Source: Rothia mucilaginosa ATCC 25296
GTDB lineage: Bacteria > Actinomycetota > Actinomycetes > Actinomycetales > Micrococcaceae
Assembly (NCBI RefSeq): GCF_000175615.1
Contig: NZ_ACVO01000017.1
Location: 201,134-265,133, forward strand
Length of the DNA stretch: 64,000 nucleotides
Direction: 5' to 3'
Shown: positions 55,306-63,926 of the stretch, piece after piece
How the letters are laid out: every line of letters begins with the position of its first letter
Numbering within the stretch: the first letter of the stretch is position 1
Made by a program: the position numbers and the translations under genes
Notes under the pieces: model-generated
Seen by the model: only the letters and a program-made list of their open reading frames with translations
Databases searched by the model: none
Told to the model about the DNA's origin: nothing

Positions 55306-55611
55306 TTACCAGCTGGACTTGGTGATACCGGGCAGCTCGCCGCGGTGTGCCATTTCGCGGAAACGCACGCGGGAGATACCGAACTTCTGGAAGGTACCGC
55401 GGGGGCGGCCGTCGATCTGGTCGCGGTTACGCACGCGAACGGGGGAAGCGTTGCGGGGCAGCTTCTGCAGTGCCACGCGTGCTGCTTCGCGCTCCTCGGG
55501 GGTAGCGTTCTCGTCGATCAGGGTCTTCTTCAGCGCGATACGCTTCTCGTTGTAGCGAGCGACGATGACCTTGCGCTGCTCGTTGCGAGCGATCTTGGAC
55601 TTCTTAGCCAT
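55306..55611 (-). CDS. rpsN: Ribosomal protein S14, zinc-free form
   Basis: A 101-residue S14 (uS14) of the long C- type: no CxxC pairs, [17 protein letters not shown] at the start, and the conserved [33 protein letters not shown] end. Last gene of rpmB-rpmG-rpsN. Only 2 nt follow the rpmG stop before its ATG. Confidence 0.96.
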   Translation of the reverse strand: MAKKSKIARNEQRKVIVARYNEKRIALKKTLIDENATPEEREAARVALQKLPRNASPVRVRNRDQIDGRPRGTFQKFGISRVRFREMAHRGELPGITKSSW

Positions 55612-55613
55612 TC

Positions 55614-55784
55614 TTAGCGCTCCTCTCGGAAGTCAACGTGCTTGCGAACGACGGGGTCGTACTTCTTCAGCACCATACGGTCGGGGTTGTTGCGGCGGTT
55701 CTTACGGGTCACGTAGGTGTAACCGGTGCCAGCAGTGGACTTGAGCTTGATGATAGGACGGAGGTCCTTAGCCTTGGATGCCAT
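55614..55784 (-). CDS. rpmG: Ribosomal protein L33, zinc-free form
   Basis: A 56-residue bL33. [34 protein letters not shown] and [14 protein letters not shown] are diagnostic. The two CxxC pairs of zinc-binding L33 are absent. Starts 3 nt after the rpmB stop. Confidence 0.95.
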   Translation of the reverse strand: MASKAKDLRPIIKLKSTAGTGYTYVTRKNRRNNPDRMVLKKYDPVVRKHVDFREER

Positions 55785-55787
55785 TTA

Positions 55788-56024
55788 CTAGATCTTCTCC
55801 CCGCGTGCGATGATTTCTGCAACAACGGCATCGATGCCACGAGCATCGATAACCTTGATGCCCTTAGCGGACACGTTCAGGGTTACCTTACGGCGCAGCG
55901 AAGGAACCCAGTAGGTCTTCTTCTGAACGTTCGGGTCGAATCGACGCTTGTTGCGGCGATGCGAGTGCGAAATGCTGTGTCCAAAGCCGGGAACAGCTCC
56001 GGTCACCTGGCAGACTGCTGCCAT
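55788..56024 (-). CDS. rpmB: Ribosomal protein L28
   Basis: A 78-residue bL28. [29 protein letters not shown] is the family start; only one of the cysteines of the zinc form (CDVCG-type) remains, CQVTG. First gene of the three-gene unit, AAGGAG-like AGGAGTG before the ATG. No clear Zur box found upstream. Confidence 0.96.
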   Translation of the reverse strand: MAAVCQVTGAVPGFGHSISHSHRRNKRRFDPNVQKKTYWVPSLRRKVTLNVSAKGIKVIDARGIDAVVAEIIARGEKI

Positions 56025-56847
56025 GTTTCACTCCTTTATTGATTGACTTTTATGACGGTACGCAGTCGATGTTACTCGTGAGCGTCCCGCCACCAATGTA
56101 GAAGCACCGGGTTATTCGCCGGGCTAGAGTGTTTGAGATCGTCACGTGGGTGAGAGGCCACGCATCGATCCCCGCCGCGGGAAAAACGGTGAAGCTTATT
56201 AGTGTCGAGAGGCGTTTCCACCACTACGAACAGCGTTAAATTCTAGGTAAATACGGGGGTTCGTGCAAGCCTGCACGCCGGATTTTGCCTTAAAAATCCG
56301 CGGAATCTCGGTGTTCTGAGCCGATTGCACCTCGTTTAAGCGAAGTGCTCGATTCGCGGATGCACGCCTGCCTTCGAGCGGCAAACATACCTATCCATTC
56401 TATCAAAAATGGGTGTTTTTGCAAGTCCAGATGTTTTTAAGGAATTCTTTAACGCCCCTAGTCAGGCGTTAATGCGCCTTTTTAAGAACGGATGTTCTCT
56501 ATGTGACCGGGGATAAATTACACCGGTGAAATTCATGTTGTGAGATTAACAGCTTAAGCCGGATTTAAGCCTTAAACAGCCCCGCGCCACCGATTCTTGC
56601 GGTGTGCGCAGGGCTGTTAAACAGGCTTAAACACGCGTTTAAAGAGCTTTTAACTCTCGTTTTAACGCTTCCGCCCCGGTTTTAAAGGGCGGTTTAAGGG
56701 GTCGCAACGGTACGGGTAACGGCGGATTTACCGTTCCAGTTACGGCGTAGATGCAGGCACAAATACGGCACAGATAGAGCGCAGGACACTCCCCCGGCGT
56801 ACAGTTTTACGCCGTACCGTGAACCACCGCGCCCCTAGTTCTTCAGC
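56025..56847. other. Long intergenic region with phased TTAA motifs
   Basis: About 820 bp without a supportable gene. Left part is the rpmB promoter region. Between 56437 and 56697 there are about 15 TTAA tetramers, many 10-13 bp apart. An imperfect G+C-rich hairpin lies at about 56575-56620. Right end, ACTCCCCCGG to the GDSL stop, looks plain. Confidence 0.5.
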
Positions 56848-57660
56848 CTAGTTCTTAAGACTTGCCGCGGGGACCCACTGCGGGTACTTGGGGCTCACAC
56901 CGTCCCCGGAGCTCGTACCCTTCAGGCGGCGACCAATCCACGGCAGGGCAAACTCGCGGACCCAGCGTGCCTCCTGCTCGATCTTCTCGCGAGCGGTCAG
57001 CTGCACCTCCGGGGGCAGTACCGATTCAGTGACCACACCGGGCAGGCCAAGCTGCGCCAGCACGCGGGATGCGAAGCGTTCGTGGCCGAGGTCGTTCATG
57101 TGCAGGCGATCGTCAGCCCACAGACGCCAGTCGAGGAAGTCGTTCCAGCGCCAGTAGTCGATAATGTGTGCGCCGTGGTCTTCGGCAATGCCGCGCAGCA
57201 GCTCATTGTAGGTGGCGGTGCGGCCACGGGTGCGGGCGAAGGGGCCCTGACCCTGCACGTCCAGGCCCGTAATAGTCAGAATCGTGATGTCCTGGGCGCG
57301 CATGGCGGCGAAGGCTTCGTCAACGCGGGTCATGAGCTGGTCAATATCCACGTTGGGTCGCATGATGTCATTGCCGCCACCGTAGAACGTAACAATGTTG
57401 GGGCAGAGGTCGAGGGCTGCCGGCAGCTGCTCTTCGAGAATGGGAATGAGCAGGCGGCCGCGGATAGCAAGGTTTGCGTACTGTGCCTGCGGGTCTACTG
57501 CACCGAGACCTTCGGCAACGCGGTCTGCCCAGCCTCGTAGGTTGTTGGGGCGGCGGCGGTCAACGTCGCCCACGCCTTCGGTGAAGGAGTCGCCGATTGC
57601 CACGTAGCGTACTGATTCACCGTTGAGCTTGCCGTTGGGGTCTAGGAGCGGGGTCGTCAT
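56848..57660 (-). CDS. SGNH/GDSL-family hydrolase
   Basis: A 270-residue hydrolase without signal peptide. YVAIGDSFTEGVGD holds the nucleophile Ser (residue 25) of block I, LAIRGRLL block II, VTFYGGGNDIMRP block III with the oxyanion Asn, and DRLHMNDLGHERFA the catalytic Asp-His block V. Such actinobacterial enzymes are esterases/lipases of unknown natural substrate. The C-terminus (WVREFALPWIGRRLKG) is typical of the subgroup. Its upstream neighbour is separated by a terminator. Confidence 0.9.
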   Translation of the reverse strand: MTTPLLDPNGKLNGESVRYVAIGDSFTEGVGDVDRRRPNNLRGWADRVAEGLGAVDPQAQYANLAIRGRLLIPILEEQLPAALDLCPNIVTFYGGGNDIMRPNVDIDQLMTRVDEAFAAMRAQDITILTITGLDVQGQGPFARTRGRTATYNELLRGIAEDHGAHIIDYWRWNDFLDWRLWADDRLHMNDLGHERFASRVLAQLGLPGVVTESVLPPEVQLTAREKIEQEARWVREFALPWIGRRLKGTSSGDGVSPKYPQWVPAASLKN

Positions 57661-57703
57661 TGTGTTCTTCTTTCCGGGCCTCTATAGAGAATGACCCTTC
57701 TGT

Positions 57704-57743
57704 GGAAGAGGCCGGCACACCCGCGCGGTGTACCGGCTTCTTC
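57704..57743 (-). terminator. Terminator after the iron ABC ATPase
   Basis: GAAG-GGCCGG with CCGGCtTCTTC, inner ACC/GGT pairs, between the ATPase stop and the GDSL start. Confidence 0.65.
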
Positions 57744-57818
57744 GCTTAGCTTTCGGTGCGTCCTGTTTTCCAGTATCCCACTGTTGAGGGTTCTTCTTCA
57801 GATATGAGCGGGGGTTTC

Positions 57819-58649
57819 TTAGGATGCGACAGCTGAACCGGCAACGGTGGACGCACTCCGGGGATGGGGTACCACCACTACACTGCCGTCGTTAAACGGG
57901 TCCGCGACCTCGGCCTTCAGGCTAAAGATGGTGTGCAGGTTCTCACGGGTGAGCACTTCGTGTGCTTCGCCTTGGGCGACGATGGAGCCGTCCTTCATAG
58001 CGACGAGGTAATCAGCGACTCGAGCGGCGAGGTTCAGTTCGTGCAGCACCATGATCATGGTGGTGCCGCGCTGTTCGTTGAGGTCCGAGAGCAGGTCGAG
58101 TAGCTCCACCTGATGTGCCAGGTCGAGGTAGGTGGTCGGCTCGTCCAGCAGTAGAATGTCAGTTTCTTGGGCGAGCGCCATGGCAATCCAGACACGCTGA
58201 CGTTGGCCGCCGGAGAGTTCGGTGACCTGTCGTTCGGCGAGGGACATAGTGTCGGTGGCTTCTAGCGCCCAGGCGACCGCCTCATCATCTTCGGCGCTAT
58301 TGCGTTTGAAGAGGCCTTGGTAGGGGTAGCGGCCGCGGGAGACCAGGTCTGCTACGGTAATTCCTTCGGGGGCGATGGGATGCTGGGGCATCAGCCCGAC
58401 CATGCGGGCAAAGCCTTTCATGGAGTATTCGTGGGTGGGTTTGCCGTCGAGGGTGAAGTCGCCGTTGAGCGGCTTGAGCAGTCGGGAGACACCACGGAGC
58501 AGGGTGGATTTACCGCAGCCGTTGGGACCGATGATGGCGGTGATTTTACCCTTCGGGAATTCGAGGGAGAGGTCTTTGACGATGGTGGTTTCGCCGTAGC
58601 CGAGGCTGACGTTCTCAACTTTGAGGGTGCGTTCGGTGATTTCTTTCAT
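57819..58649 (-). CDS. Siderophore/haem-type ABC transporter ATPase (FecE/FepC-like), orphan
   Basis: A 276-residue ATP-binding subunit. IIGPNGCGKSTLLRGVSRLLKP is Walker A, LMPQHPIAPEGITVADLVSRGRYPYQGLF the characteristic region of the Fec/siderophore subfamily, LSGGQRQRVWIAMALAQ the signature and LLLDEPTTYLDLAHQ the Walker B, followed by the H-loop VLHELNLAARVADY. No permease or binding-protein gene lies beside it, so it must serve a distant transporter. The preceding iron box predicts repression in iron excess. Confidence 0.92.
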   Translation of the reverse strand: MKEITERTLKVENVSLGYGETTIVKDLSLEFPKGKITAIIGPNGCGKSTLLRGVSRLLKPLNGDFTLDGKPTHEYSMKGFARMVGLMPQHPIAPEGITVADLVSRGRYPYQGLFKRNSAEDDEAVAWALEATDTMSLAERQVTELSGGQRQRVWIAMALAQETDILLLDEPTTYLDLAHQVELLDLLSDLNEQRGTTMIMVLHELNLAARVADYLVAMKDGSIVAQGEAHEVLTRENLHTIFSLKAEVADPFNDGSVVVVPHPRSASTVAGSAVAS

Positions 58650-58687
58650 GGCGTCCTTTCTTCTCTAAGGCTTTTCCCGGGAGCCTC

Positions 58688-58706
58688 CTAACTTAGCCTA
58701 TCCTAA
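58688..58706 (-). promoter_or_regulatory. DtxR/IdeR-type iron box
   Basis: Minus-strand TTAGGATAGGCTAAGTTAG matches the 19-bp consensus TTAGGTTAGGCTAACCTAA at 15 positions. It sits 39 bp upstream of the ATPase start, where it would block the promoter. Confidence 0.8.
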
Positions 58707-58720
58707 TTTCGGGTCAGAAA

Positions 58721-58777
58721 ATAGCGGATCCCCCGCACTGTTCATACTTCTGTAGAACAGCACGGGGGATTCGCTAT
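58721..58777 (-). terminator. Terminator after the acyltransferase gene
   Basis: Long stem ATAGCG-ATCCCCCG-CTGTTC with GAACAG-CGGGGGAT-CGCTAT (small internal mismatches). Confidence 0.85.
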
Positions 58778-58788
58778 GTCGGCGAACT

Positions 58789-60987
58789 TTAGAAGTTCAC
58801 TTTTCCGTTGACGAGCCAGCCGCCTTCCGCTGCACGCTGGAAGACTTCCTGAGCCATGGTGCGGCTGTAGGTCTTGGAGACATGGTTGTCGTCGATGTAG
58901 ACGTAGATGTTTCCAACCACGGGGCTGCACATGCCGTCCGGGCAGTACACGTCTTTCAGGTCCACCATGACGGCGCCCTGGTTGCGGTACTTGTCGAAGA
59001 TTTCCTTTGCAGGGTTTTCGGCGGCGTACTTGTCGCTTGCGGGTCGTGCGCAGGAGCTCTTGTCGGCACCGGCCTTCTGAGCGCACTCGTAGATGTTGTA
59101 CTCGAAGCGCGGGTTATCGCGCAGGCCGATGACCTGGACTCCTGCCTCGGTGAGGCGGCGGACCGTCTCGTCGAGGCTCGGGTCGACTCGTTCGTCATTC
59201 GATCGTGCCTGGGCAACGGTGGCGATGAGCACCACGGTCTGCGGCTTACGCTTGAGAATTTCCTCGGTCAGCTTGGCGTTGAATTCCGAGCATTCGTTGC
59301 TGGCGTTGACGGCGCGGACCGGGTACTGGCAGCCACCGAGCAGGTAGGTCTGCAGGTTGGTTTTGGTCTGTTCTGCGATGGGCTTGAAGATGCTCAGCGC
59401 CTGTTCGGCGTGGGAGTTACCGATGACCATGGTCAGCGGTGCGTCCTCGGGGCCGTACTTCTGCACGTTGCAATACTTGGCGAGTGCCGGGTCGGAGGGC
59501 GCGAAGCTGCCAACGCAGGGGTCGCTCAGTCCGTCAAACTGGGTTTTGACGTCACCGCCGGAGGGGATGGGGTTGTCAATGAGTCCCTGCTGGGCGCCAC
59601 CGATAGCGCGGGCGCCGGGGTAGTTTTCGCTGGCGGTCTGTACCTGCAGTTCGGCGTTGTGCTCGGACTGGGTGTTGCGGTAGCCGATCCAGGTCTGTGC
59701 GGCTACCAAGGGTACGCCGGCGACCAGGAAGATCGCGAGGATAAAGGCGAGCTGGTCTGCCCAGGTCTTGACCGAGAAGACGGTCTTGAAGCGCATCTTC
59801 ATCATGAGCCAAGGTACGAAGGGGTCCTTACGGTAGCGCAGCGGCTTTTCGACGAAGCGGATGAGCAGCCATGCCAGGCCGATGGAGGCAAGGATGATGA
59901 CAGCGCCTTCGATGAAGTTCACGCGGGAGGTACCGACGGCGCTGCTGTAGAGAATGAGGATGGGCCAGTGCACCAGGTACAGGGCGTAGGAGATGTTGCC
60001 GAGGTTCCGCAGGGGTGCGGAGACCAGCAGCCGATCGATGCCCCAGCGGCTGTTGGTGCGGCCTGCCATGATGACGAGCGCACCGGAGATCACGGGCCAG
60101 AGCGCCAGGTAGCCGGGGAACGCTCGTTCAACGGGCAGGATTGCACCGCAGGTGACCAGACCAATAATGCCAACCCAGCCCATAATTACTCGAGCCTTCT
60201 CGGGTGCCTTCCACTTGAGGGTGAGCATTGCCAGCAGGGTGCCGATGGCAAATTCCCACAGGCGGGTGCGGGTGTCGAAGTAGGCGAATCCCTGGTTGGT
60301 GTCGGTTTCGACGATGGAGAAGGTCAGGGATGCGACGAACACCGTATTGAAGATGAATACCGCGGTGGTGAAGAGGTTCCCGCGGAATCGGTGCACGACG
60401 TAGGCTACTGCAGCGAAGAGCAGGGGCCAGATGATGAAGATCTGTCCCTGGATGGAGAGCGACCAGAAGTGCTGGAAGGGTGACTTCACGGAAGCGTTTT
60501 GGGCGTAGTAGTCTACGGAGCTGAACGCGAGGTTCCAGTTCTGGAAGTAGAACAGGGAGCTCCTTGCGTCGGTTACGGTTTGCGACCAGCGACTGGGTGC
60601 GAGCACGAAGAAGGACGCAATGGTGGTACCCGCGATAACCACGGTGGCTACGGGTAGCAGTCGCTGGAAGACGTGCATCCAGTAGCTGAAGAGATTGAGG
60701 GGTTTGCCTTCGTTGATCTTGCGCATGAAGGAGAGCGAGAGCAGGAAGGCGGAGATGAAGAGGAAGACGTCCACGCCGCCGGAGACTTTGCCGACCCAGA
60801 CGTGGTAGAGCACCACGAGGAGCACGGCGAAGGCTCGCAGGCCCTGGATTTCGGGGCGGAATCCTCGCGATTCGATGAATTCTTCGAGGGGGTAGTCGTT
60901 GGTTTCGCGTGCTTTGACGGTGCGCAGCGCCGCGGTACGGGTGCCCTGCGAGGCGGGGGCCTGCGGGGTTCCGGAGGTTTCAGACAT
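58789..60987 (-). CDS. Acyltransferase-3 / SGNH fusion (OafA/YrhL type)
   Basis: A 732-residue membrane O-acyltransferase. Residues 42-395 form the acyltransferase-3 domain with about 10 helices: FRPEIQGLRAFAVLLVVLYH carries the conserved Arg51 and His62, FWSLSIQGQIFIIWP the usual W-S-x-E region (here Gln replaces Glu), and ISYALYLVHWPI the late motif. Residues about 430-732 form an extracytoplasmic SGNH domain with VIGNSHAEQ (Ser) and the C-terminal DDNHVSKTYS (Asp-His). Such proteins O-acetylate surface polysaccharides or peptidoglycan. Four cysteines near 640-700 may form disulfides. Confidence 0.92.
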   Translation of the reverse strand: MSETSGTPQAPASQGTRTAALRTVKARETNDYPLEEFIESRGFRPEIQGLRAFAVLLVVLYHVWVGKVSGGVDVFLFISAFLLSLSFMRKINEGKPLNLFSYWMHVFQRLLPVATVVIAGTTIASFFVLAPSRWSQTVTDARSSLFYFQNWNLAFSSVDYYAQNASVKSPFQHFWSLSIQGQIFIIWPLLFAAVAYVVHRFRGNLFTTAVFIFNTVFVASLTFSIVETDTNQGFAYFDTRTRLWEFAIGTLLAMLTLKWKAPEKARVIMGWVGIIGLVTCGAILPVERAFPGYLALWPVISGALVIMAGRTNSRWGIDRLLVSAPLRNLGNISYALYLVHWPILILYSSAVGTSRVNFIEGAVIILASIGLAWLLIRFVEKPLRYRKDPFVPWLMMKMRFKTVFSVKTWADQLAFILAIFLVAGVPLVAAQTWIGYRNTQSEHNAELQVQTASENYPGARAIGGAQQGLIDNPIPSGGDVKTQFDGLSDPCVGSFAPSDPALAKYCNVQKYGPEDAPLTMVIGNSHAEQALSIFKPIAEQTKTNLQTYLLGGCQYPVRAVNASNECSEFNAKLTEEILKRKPQTVVLIATVAQARSNDERVDPSLDETVRRLTEAGVQVIGLRDNPRFEYNIYECAQKAGADKSSCARPASDKYAAENPAKEIFDKYRNQGAVMVDLKDVYCPDGMCSPVVGNIYVYIDDNHVSKTYSRTMAQEVFQRAAEGGWLVNGKVNF

Positions 60988-61060
60988 ACTTGGTTCCTCA
61001 GGGCGGGTAGACGATGTGTTGGTGCGGGTCCCTTAGACACTCGAGGACACTCGCTACAAT

Positions 61061-61110
61061 AAAATCCTGATCCGCACCTCTGCTATGAGGCTGGTGCGAA
61101 CCAGGATTTT
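61061..61110 (-). terminator. Terminator after tRNA-Thr
   Basis: AAAATCCTG..CGCACC pairs with GGTGCG..CAGGATTTT, just 5 nt from the tRNA 3' end. Confidence 0.85.
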
Positions 61111-61114
61111 TCTG

Positions 61115-61188
61115 AGCCCCCTACCGGATTCGAACCGGTGACCCTCTGTTTACAAGACAGATGCTCTGGCCAGCTGAGCTAAGGAGGC
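61115..61188 (-). tRNA. tRNA-Thr (anticodon TGT)
   Basis: 74 nt: acceptor GCCTCCT/AGGGGGC, D-arm GCTC-AGCTGGCCA-GAGC, anticodon loop CTTGTAA in stem TCTGT/ACAGA, T-loop TTCGAAT. CCA is not encoded. Confidence 0.95.
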
Positions 61189-61366
61189 AACCTGTCCAGT
61201 GTACCTTATTCTCTTGGTTGAGTCTGCTTAGTTGTTCTTTTAGGGTTTGGTTGAGAATACTTCTAAATTATGGGGTGATGGCATGTTCGTTTCCTTCGTT
61301 TTAACCCTTCTGAGCACCACCTCTGTATGCTGCTCACCCACCCCTCGTACTCATCACCGTGTATGG

Positions 61367-61405
61367 AAAAACCCGGTAGCCTCACGCGGAGGTTACCGGG
61401 TTTTT
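61367..61405 (-). terminator. Terminator of the DsbA-like gene
   Basis: AAAAACCCGGTA with TACCGGGTTTTT and an inner CCTC/GAGG stem. Confidence 0.88.
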
Positions 61406-61417
61406 GTATCGAAGCGG

Positions 61418-62296
61418 TTACTTCTTCTTAGCTTCGATCTTTTCCTTCAGGAAGGTGCTGAAGTCGTTGCTGGTGTACTGGTCACCATCAACGAAGACGG
61501 TGGGGGTACCCTTAATACCGTTCTTTGCGGATTCAGCGTTGACCACGTCCACGAAGGGGCGCCACTTGCCATCGTTCATATCGGAGCCGATGGACGCACC
61601 GTGCTTAGAAGCGATGTCGGCGATCTGCTGGTTGTTCATGTCGCCGCGGCCCTGGTGAGTAAAGATCTCACGCTGGTAGTTCAGGAATTCGCTGGTGCTG
61701 ACCTGGTTGGCCACGGAGTATGCTGCTGCCGCGTTACGTGCGGAGTAAGCGGTGGGCGAGGAGCGGTCCAGGAAGGTCAGGTTGCGGATTTCCAGGGTGA
61801 TGGTGCCGTCCTCGACGAGCTTCTGGATTTCTTCACCGTACTTCTTCTCGAACTCTGCACAGTGCACGCAGTTGTAGTCCTGGAAGATGGTCACGCGTAC
61901 GGGCTGGCCGTTCTTGGATGCCTCTTCAGCGGTCTGCACGCCCGGGGGCAGGGTGTTGACTGCTGCTGCGGTTCCGTTGACCATGGGGGTCACGGAGGAG
62001 GTCGAGGTTGCGAGTTGCTTGAAGTCGCGGGTCTCCTGGGTGGAGGAGTTCTGGACGATGCCGTCCTTGGTCAGCACAATGCCACCGTATTCGTTGGCGC
62101 TGGAGGGCACCGGGCCGCTTTCTGCTACCTTGGTGTTCTTGTTGCCGTTGACTACGACGAAGCCGATGATACCTACGATGATGAGGACCACGGCGAGTAC
62201 GCCGAACTGGAGCCAGCGGCGGCTTGCCTGGCTGGGGCTCTTCTTGGCCTGCTGGGCCGCAATCTGGCGGGCTTTTTCGCGGGCGTCGGTCGACAT
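61418..62296 (-). CDS. Membrane-anchored DsbA-like thiol oxidoreductase
   Basis: A 292-residue protein. The ATG at 62296 follows AAAGGAG; the longer frame to 62374 is not supported. One N-terminal anchor (about residues 31-49) exposes the domain outside. VRVTIFQDYNCVHCAEFEKKYG holds the CVHC active site (143-146), and IKGTPTVFVDG the cis-Pro loop; between them lies a helical insertion, as in DsbA/DsbG-type thioredoxins of actinobacteria (thioredoxin_4). Probably forms or repairs disulfides in exported proteins. No DsbB/VKOR partner nearby. Confidence 0.9.
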   Translation of the reverse strand: MSTDAREKARQIAAQQAKKSPSQASRRWLQFGVLAVVLIIVGIIGFVVVNGNKNTKVAESGPVPSSANEYGGIVLTKDGIVQNSSTQETRDFKQLATSTSSVTPMVNGTAAAVNTLPPGVQTAEEASKNGQPVRVTIFQDYNCVHCAEFEKKYGEEIQKLVEDGTITLEIRNLTFLDRSSPTAYSARNAAAAYSVANQVSTSEFLNYQREIFTHQGRGDMNNQQIADIASKHGASIGSDMNDGKWRPFVDVVNAESAKNGIKGTPTVFVDGDQYTSNDFSTFLKEKIEAKKK

Positions 62297-62739
62297 GCCT
62301 GCTCCTTTGGTTGGGAATATGGGTGGCGGTTCGTCCACTTCTTCTAGCCTACTCCGGTTGGAGTGAGCATCCATCCGAGCAAAGCTTCAGATGACCAGGC
62401 TCTTCCGGCCCGGGGTTGTTCTTATCCCCTATAGGGTGTTCTAGAGCTCTAGCTTCCTGCCGTATGTGGCAGCTGAGAGCTATGTCGATCAGTTCCTATC
62501 ACGTGGATAGGTTCTGTCTTATCTCTAGTGTGGACGTACCGCGCTACCCGTCTAGCCTACCGAATGGGTGCCGTATCGGCTAGTTAATACTCTGATTGAG
62601 ATACTGTGATGTCTATTCTCACGCTTTTAGCTTATTTTCCTCGTAAACTTTCGTAGCATTGGGAGGCGCCTCTCCCCTCTGCCACAAGTAGCGCACAAGT
62701 ATAGCGCCGAGGCACCCATCCGGTTCAGCTCACCAGCCG
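62297..62739. other. Gap with several short palindromes
   Basis: About 440 bp without coding evidence. Perfect palindrome CTAGAGCTCTAG at 62441-62452 and CCTATC-ACGTG-GATAGG at 62495-62511. Promoter of the DsbA-like gene must lie at its left. Confidence 0.5.
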
Positions 62740-63483
62740 TTAGGGAATGTTGTAGACCTCTACCCCGTCGATATATGGGCGGGTGTTGTAGTTACCGTTC
62801 CACTTCACGCTCAGGCCGTGCTTCTCCAGTACGGGAATAACCGTCTCTTGCAGCAACTGTACGGAGAGCTTCTCGTGAAGGGCCCCAATCTCTTCCTTCT
62901 GCGCATCGCTCAGGGTATTCCATTTTTCTTCGTCCCTGGGGTAAGCGAGGAAGGAACCGAAGCCAACGTAGGTTCCGCCGCTCTCAGCGAGGCTTTCAGT
63001 GTCCTGCTGGTGGAAGTAGATGTATCCCTTCCATTCACGGCTATCGTCGATCTCATCCCAAATCTCTGCGGATGCGCAGGTACCGCAGCAGGTGAAGTTC
63101 TGTCGTGCGATGACTCCTTCTTCTTCCAGTGCTGCGAAGGCACGGTTAAGGTTGGAGTTCTTCTGCATCTCGGGGGTAATACCCAGCTCAGCAGCAAAGG
63201 CACGACGACGCTTGATGAGCTCTTCCACGTAGTCCTCTACGCGCTTTTCCCAGAGCTTGCTGTCTTCGTTCTCCCCATCGTATTCCAGACCAAGTACGTC
63301 CATCACATAATCGGTGATCGTTTCTACGTACTGTTCAGTATCAGATTCACCCATGAACAGCAGGGGCCAGATGGGCCAGAGCAACTCGGCTTCGTCTTCT
63401 TCATCCAGCCCCCATTCTTTGGGGAAGGGCGGGTCGAGGCGTTCTTCGCTCCAGCGTTCGTAGATGCTCTTCTCATCAGCCAT
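62740..63483 (-). CDS. DUF6891-like protein
   Basis: A 247-residue soluble acidic protein. LEEEGVIARQNFTCCGTCASAEIWDEI (about 120-147) followed by GYIYFHQQDTESLAESGGTYVGFG is the core of the DUF6891 group, with the NFTCCGTC cysteines; the C-terminus VLEKHGLSVKWNGNYNTRPYI agrees. The group has no known function; the cysteine cluster could bind metal. The N-terminal 100 residues have Trp/Pro-rich and helical parts. GGAGCAT is upstream of the ATG. Confidence 0.75.
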   Translation of the reverse strand: MADEKSIYERWSEERLDPPFPKEWGLDEEDEAELLWPIWPLLFMGESDTEQYVETITDYVMDVLGLEYDGENEDSKLWEKRVEDYVEELIKRRRAFAAELGITPEMQKNSNLNRAFAALEEEGVIARQNFTCCGTCASAEIWDEIDDSREWKGYIYFHQQDTESLAESGGTYVGFGSFLAYPRDEEKWNTLSDAQKEEIGALHEKLSVQLLQETVIPVLEKHGLSVKWNGNYNTRPYIDGVEVYNIP

Positions 63484-63768
63484 AGTGATGCTCCTTTGCT
63501 TGCTCTCTACTCGTTGAAGTAGAGATGTGGACTGCTCTTGTTGTTAAGGTATCAAGAGTTTCTCTACCTCGCCTTCTATTTCGTCATTCAGGCGGATCTG
63601 TGAACTCCCCATCTCATCGCCTCTGTATCAGGTCGGCACGCTGTCTGGCGAGGTTGCATCCCCTGTTCCTCTGCCTCTCTGCTGCATCTCTGAATCTCTG
63701 GATCTATGAGTCTCTGCACCTTTGCTGAGTTAGGTGTCTTTCGTTCTAAGAGTTTTCGGGTACACAAA
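63484..63768. other. Gap between the DUF6891 gene and the rRNA terminator
   Basis: About 285 bp; the promoter of the 63483 gene and a pyrimidine-rich stretch with CTCTG/TCTGAATCTCTGGATCT-like short repeats. No gene seen. Confidence 0.4.
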
Positions 63769-63801
63769 AAGAGGGGAAGACCTATAAGGTCTTCCCCTCT
63801 T
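63769..63801 (-). terminator. rRNA operon terminator
   Basis: 14-bp perfect stem AAGAGGGGAAGACC with GGTCTTCCCCTCTT, followed on the minus strand by a T-run; about 11 nt past the 5S gene. Confidence 0.9.
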
Positions 63802-63811
63802 GAATAAAAAA

Positions 63812-63926
63812 CCCGCGGTGACCTACTCTCCCACACCCACAAAAGTGCAGTACCATCGGCGCGAAGAGTCTTAGCTTCTGGGTTCGGAATGGAACCAGGC
63901 GTTTCCCTCTTGCTATAACCACGGAA
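63812..63926 (-). rRNA. rrf: 5S ribosomal RNA
   Basis: Minus-strand sequence contains the conserved TTCCATTCCGAACCCAG and AGTAGGTCACCGCGG parts; terminal helix CCGTGGT/ACCGCGG closes at 63924 and 63813. Exact ends are uncertain by a few bases. The rest of the window (63927-64000) is the 23S-5S spacer. Confidence 0.93.
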
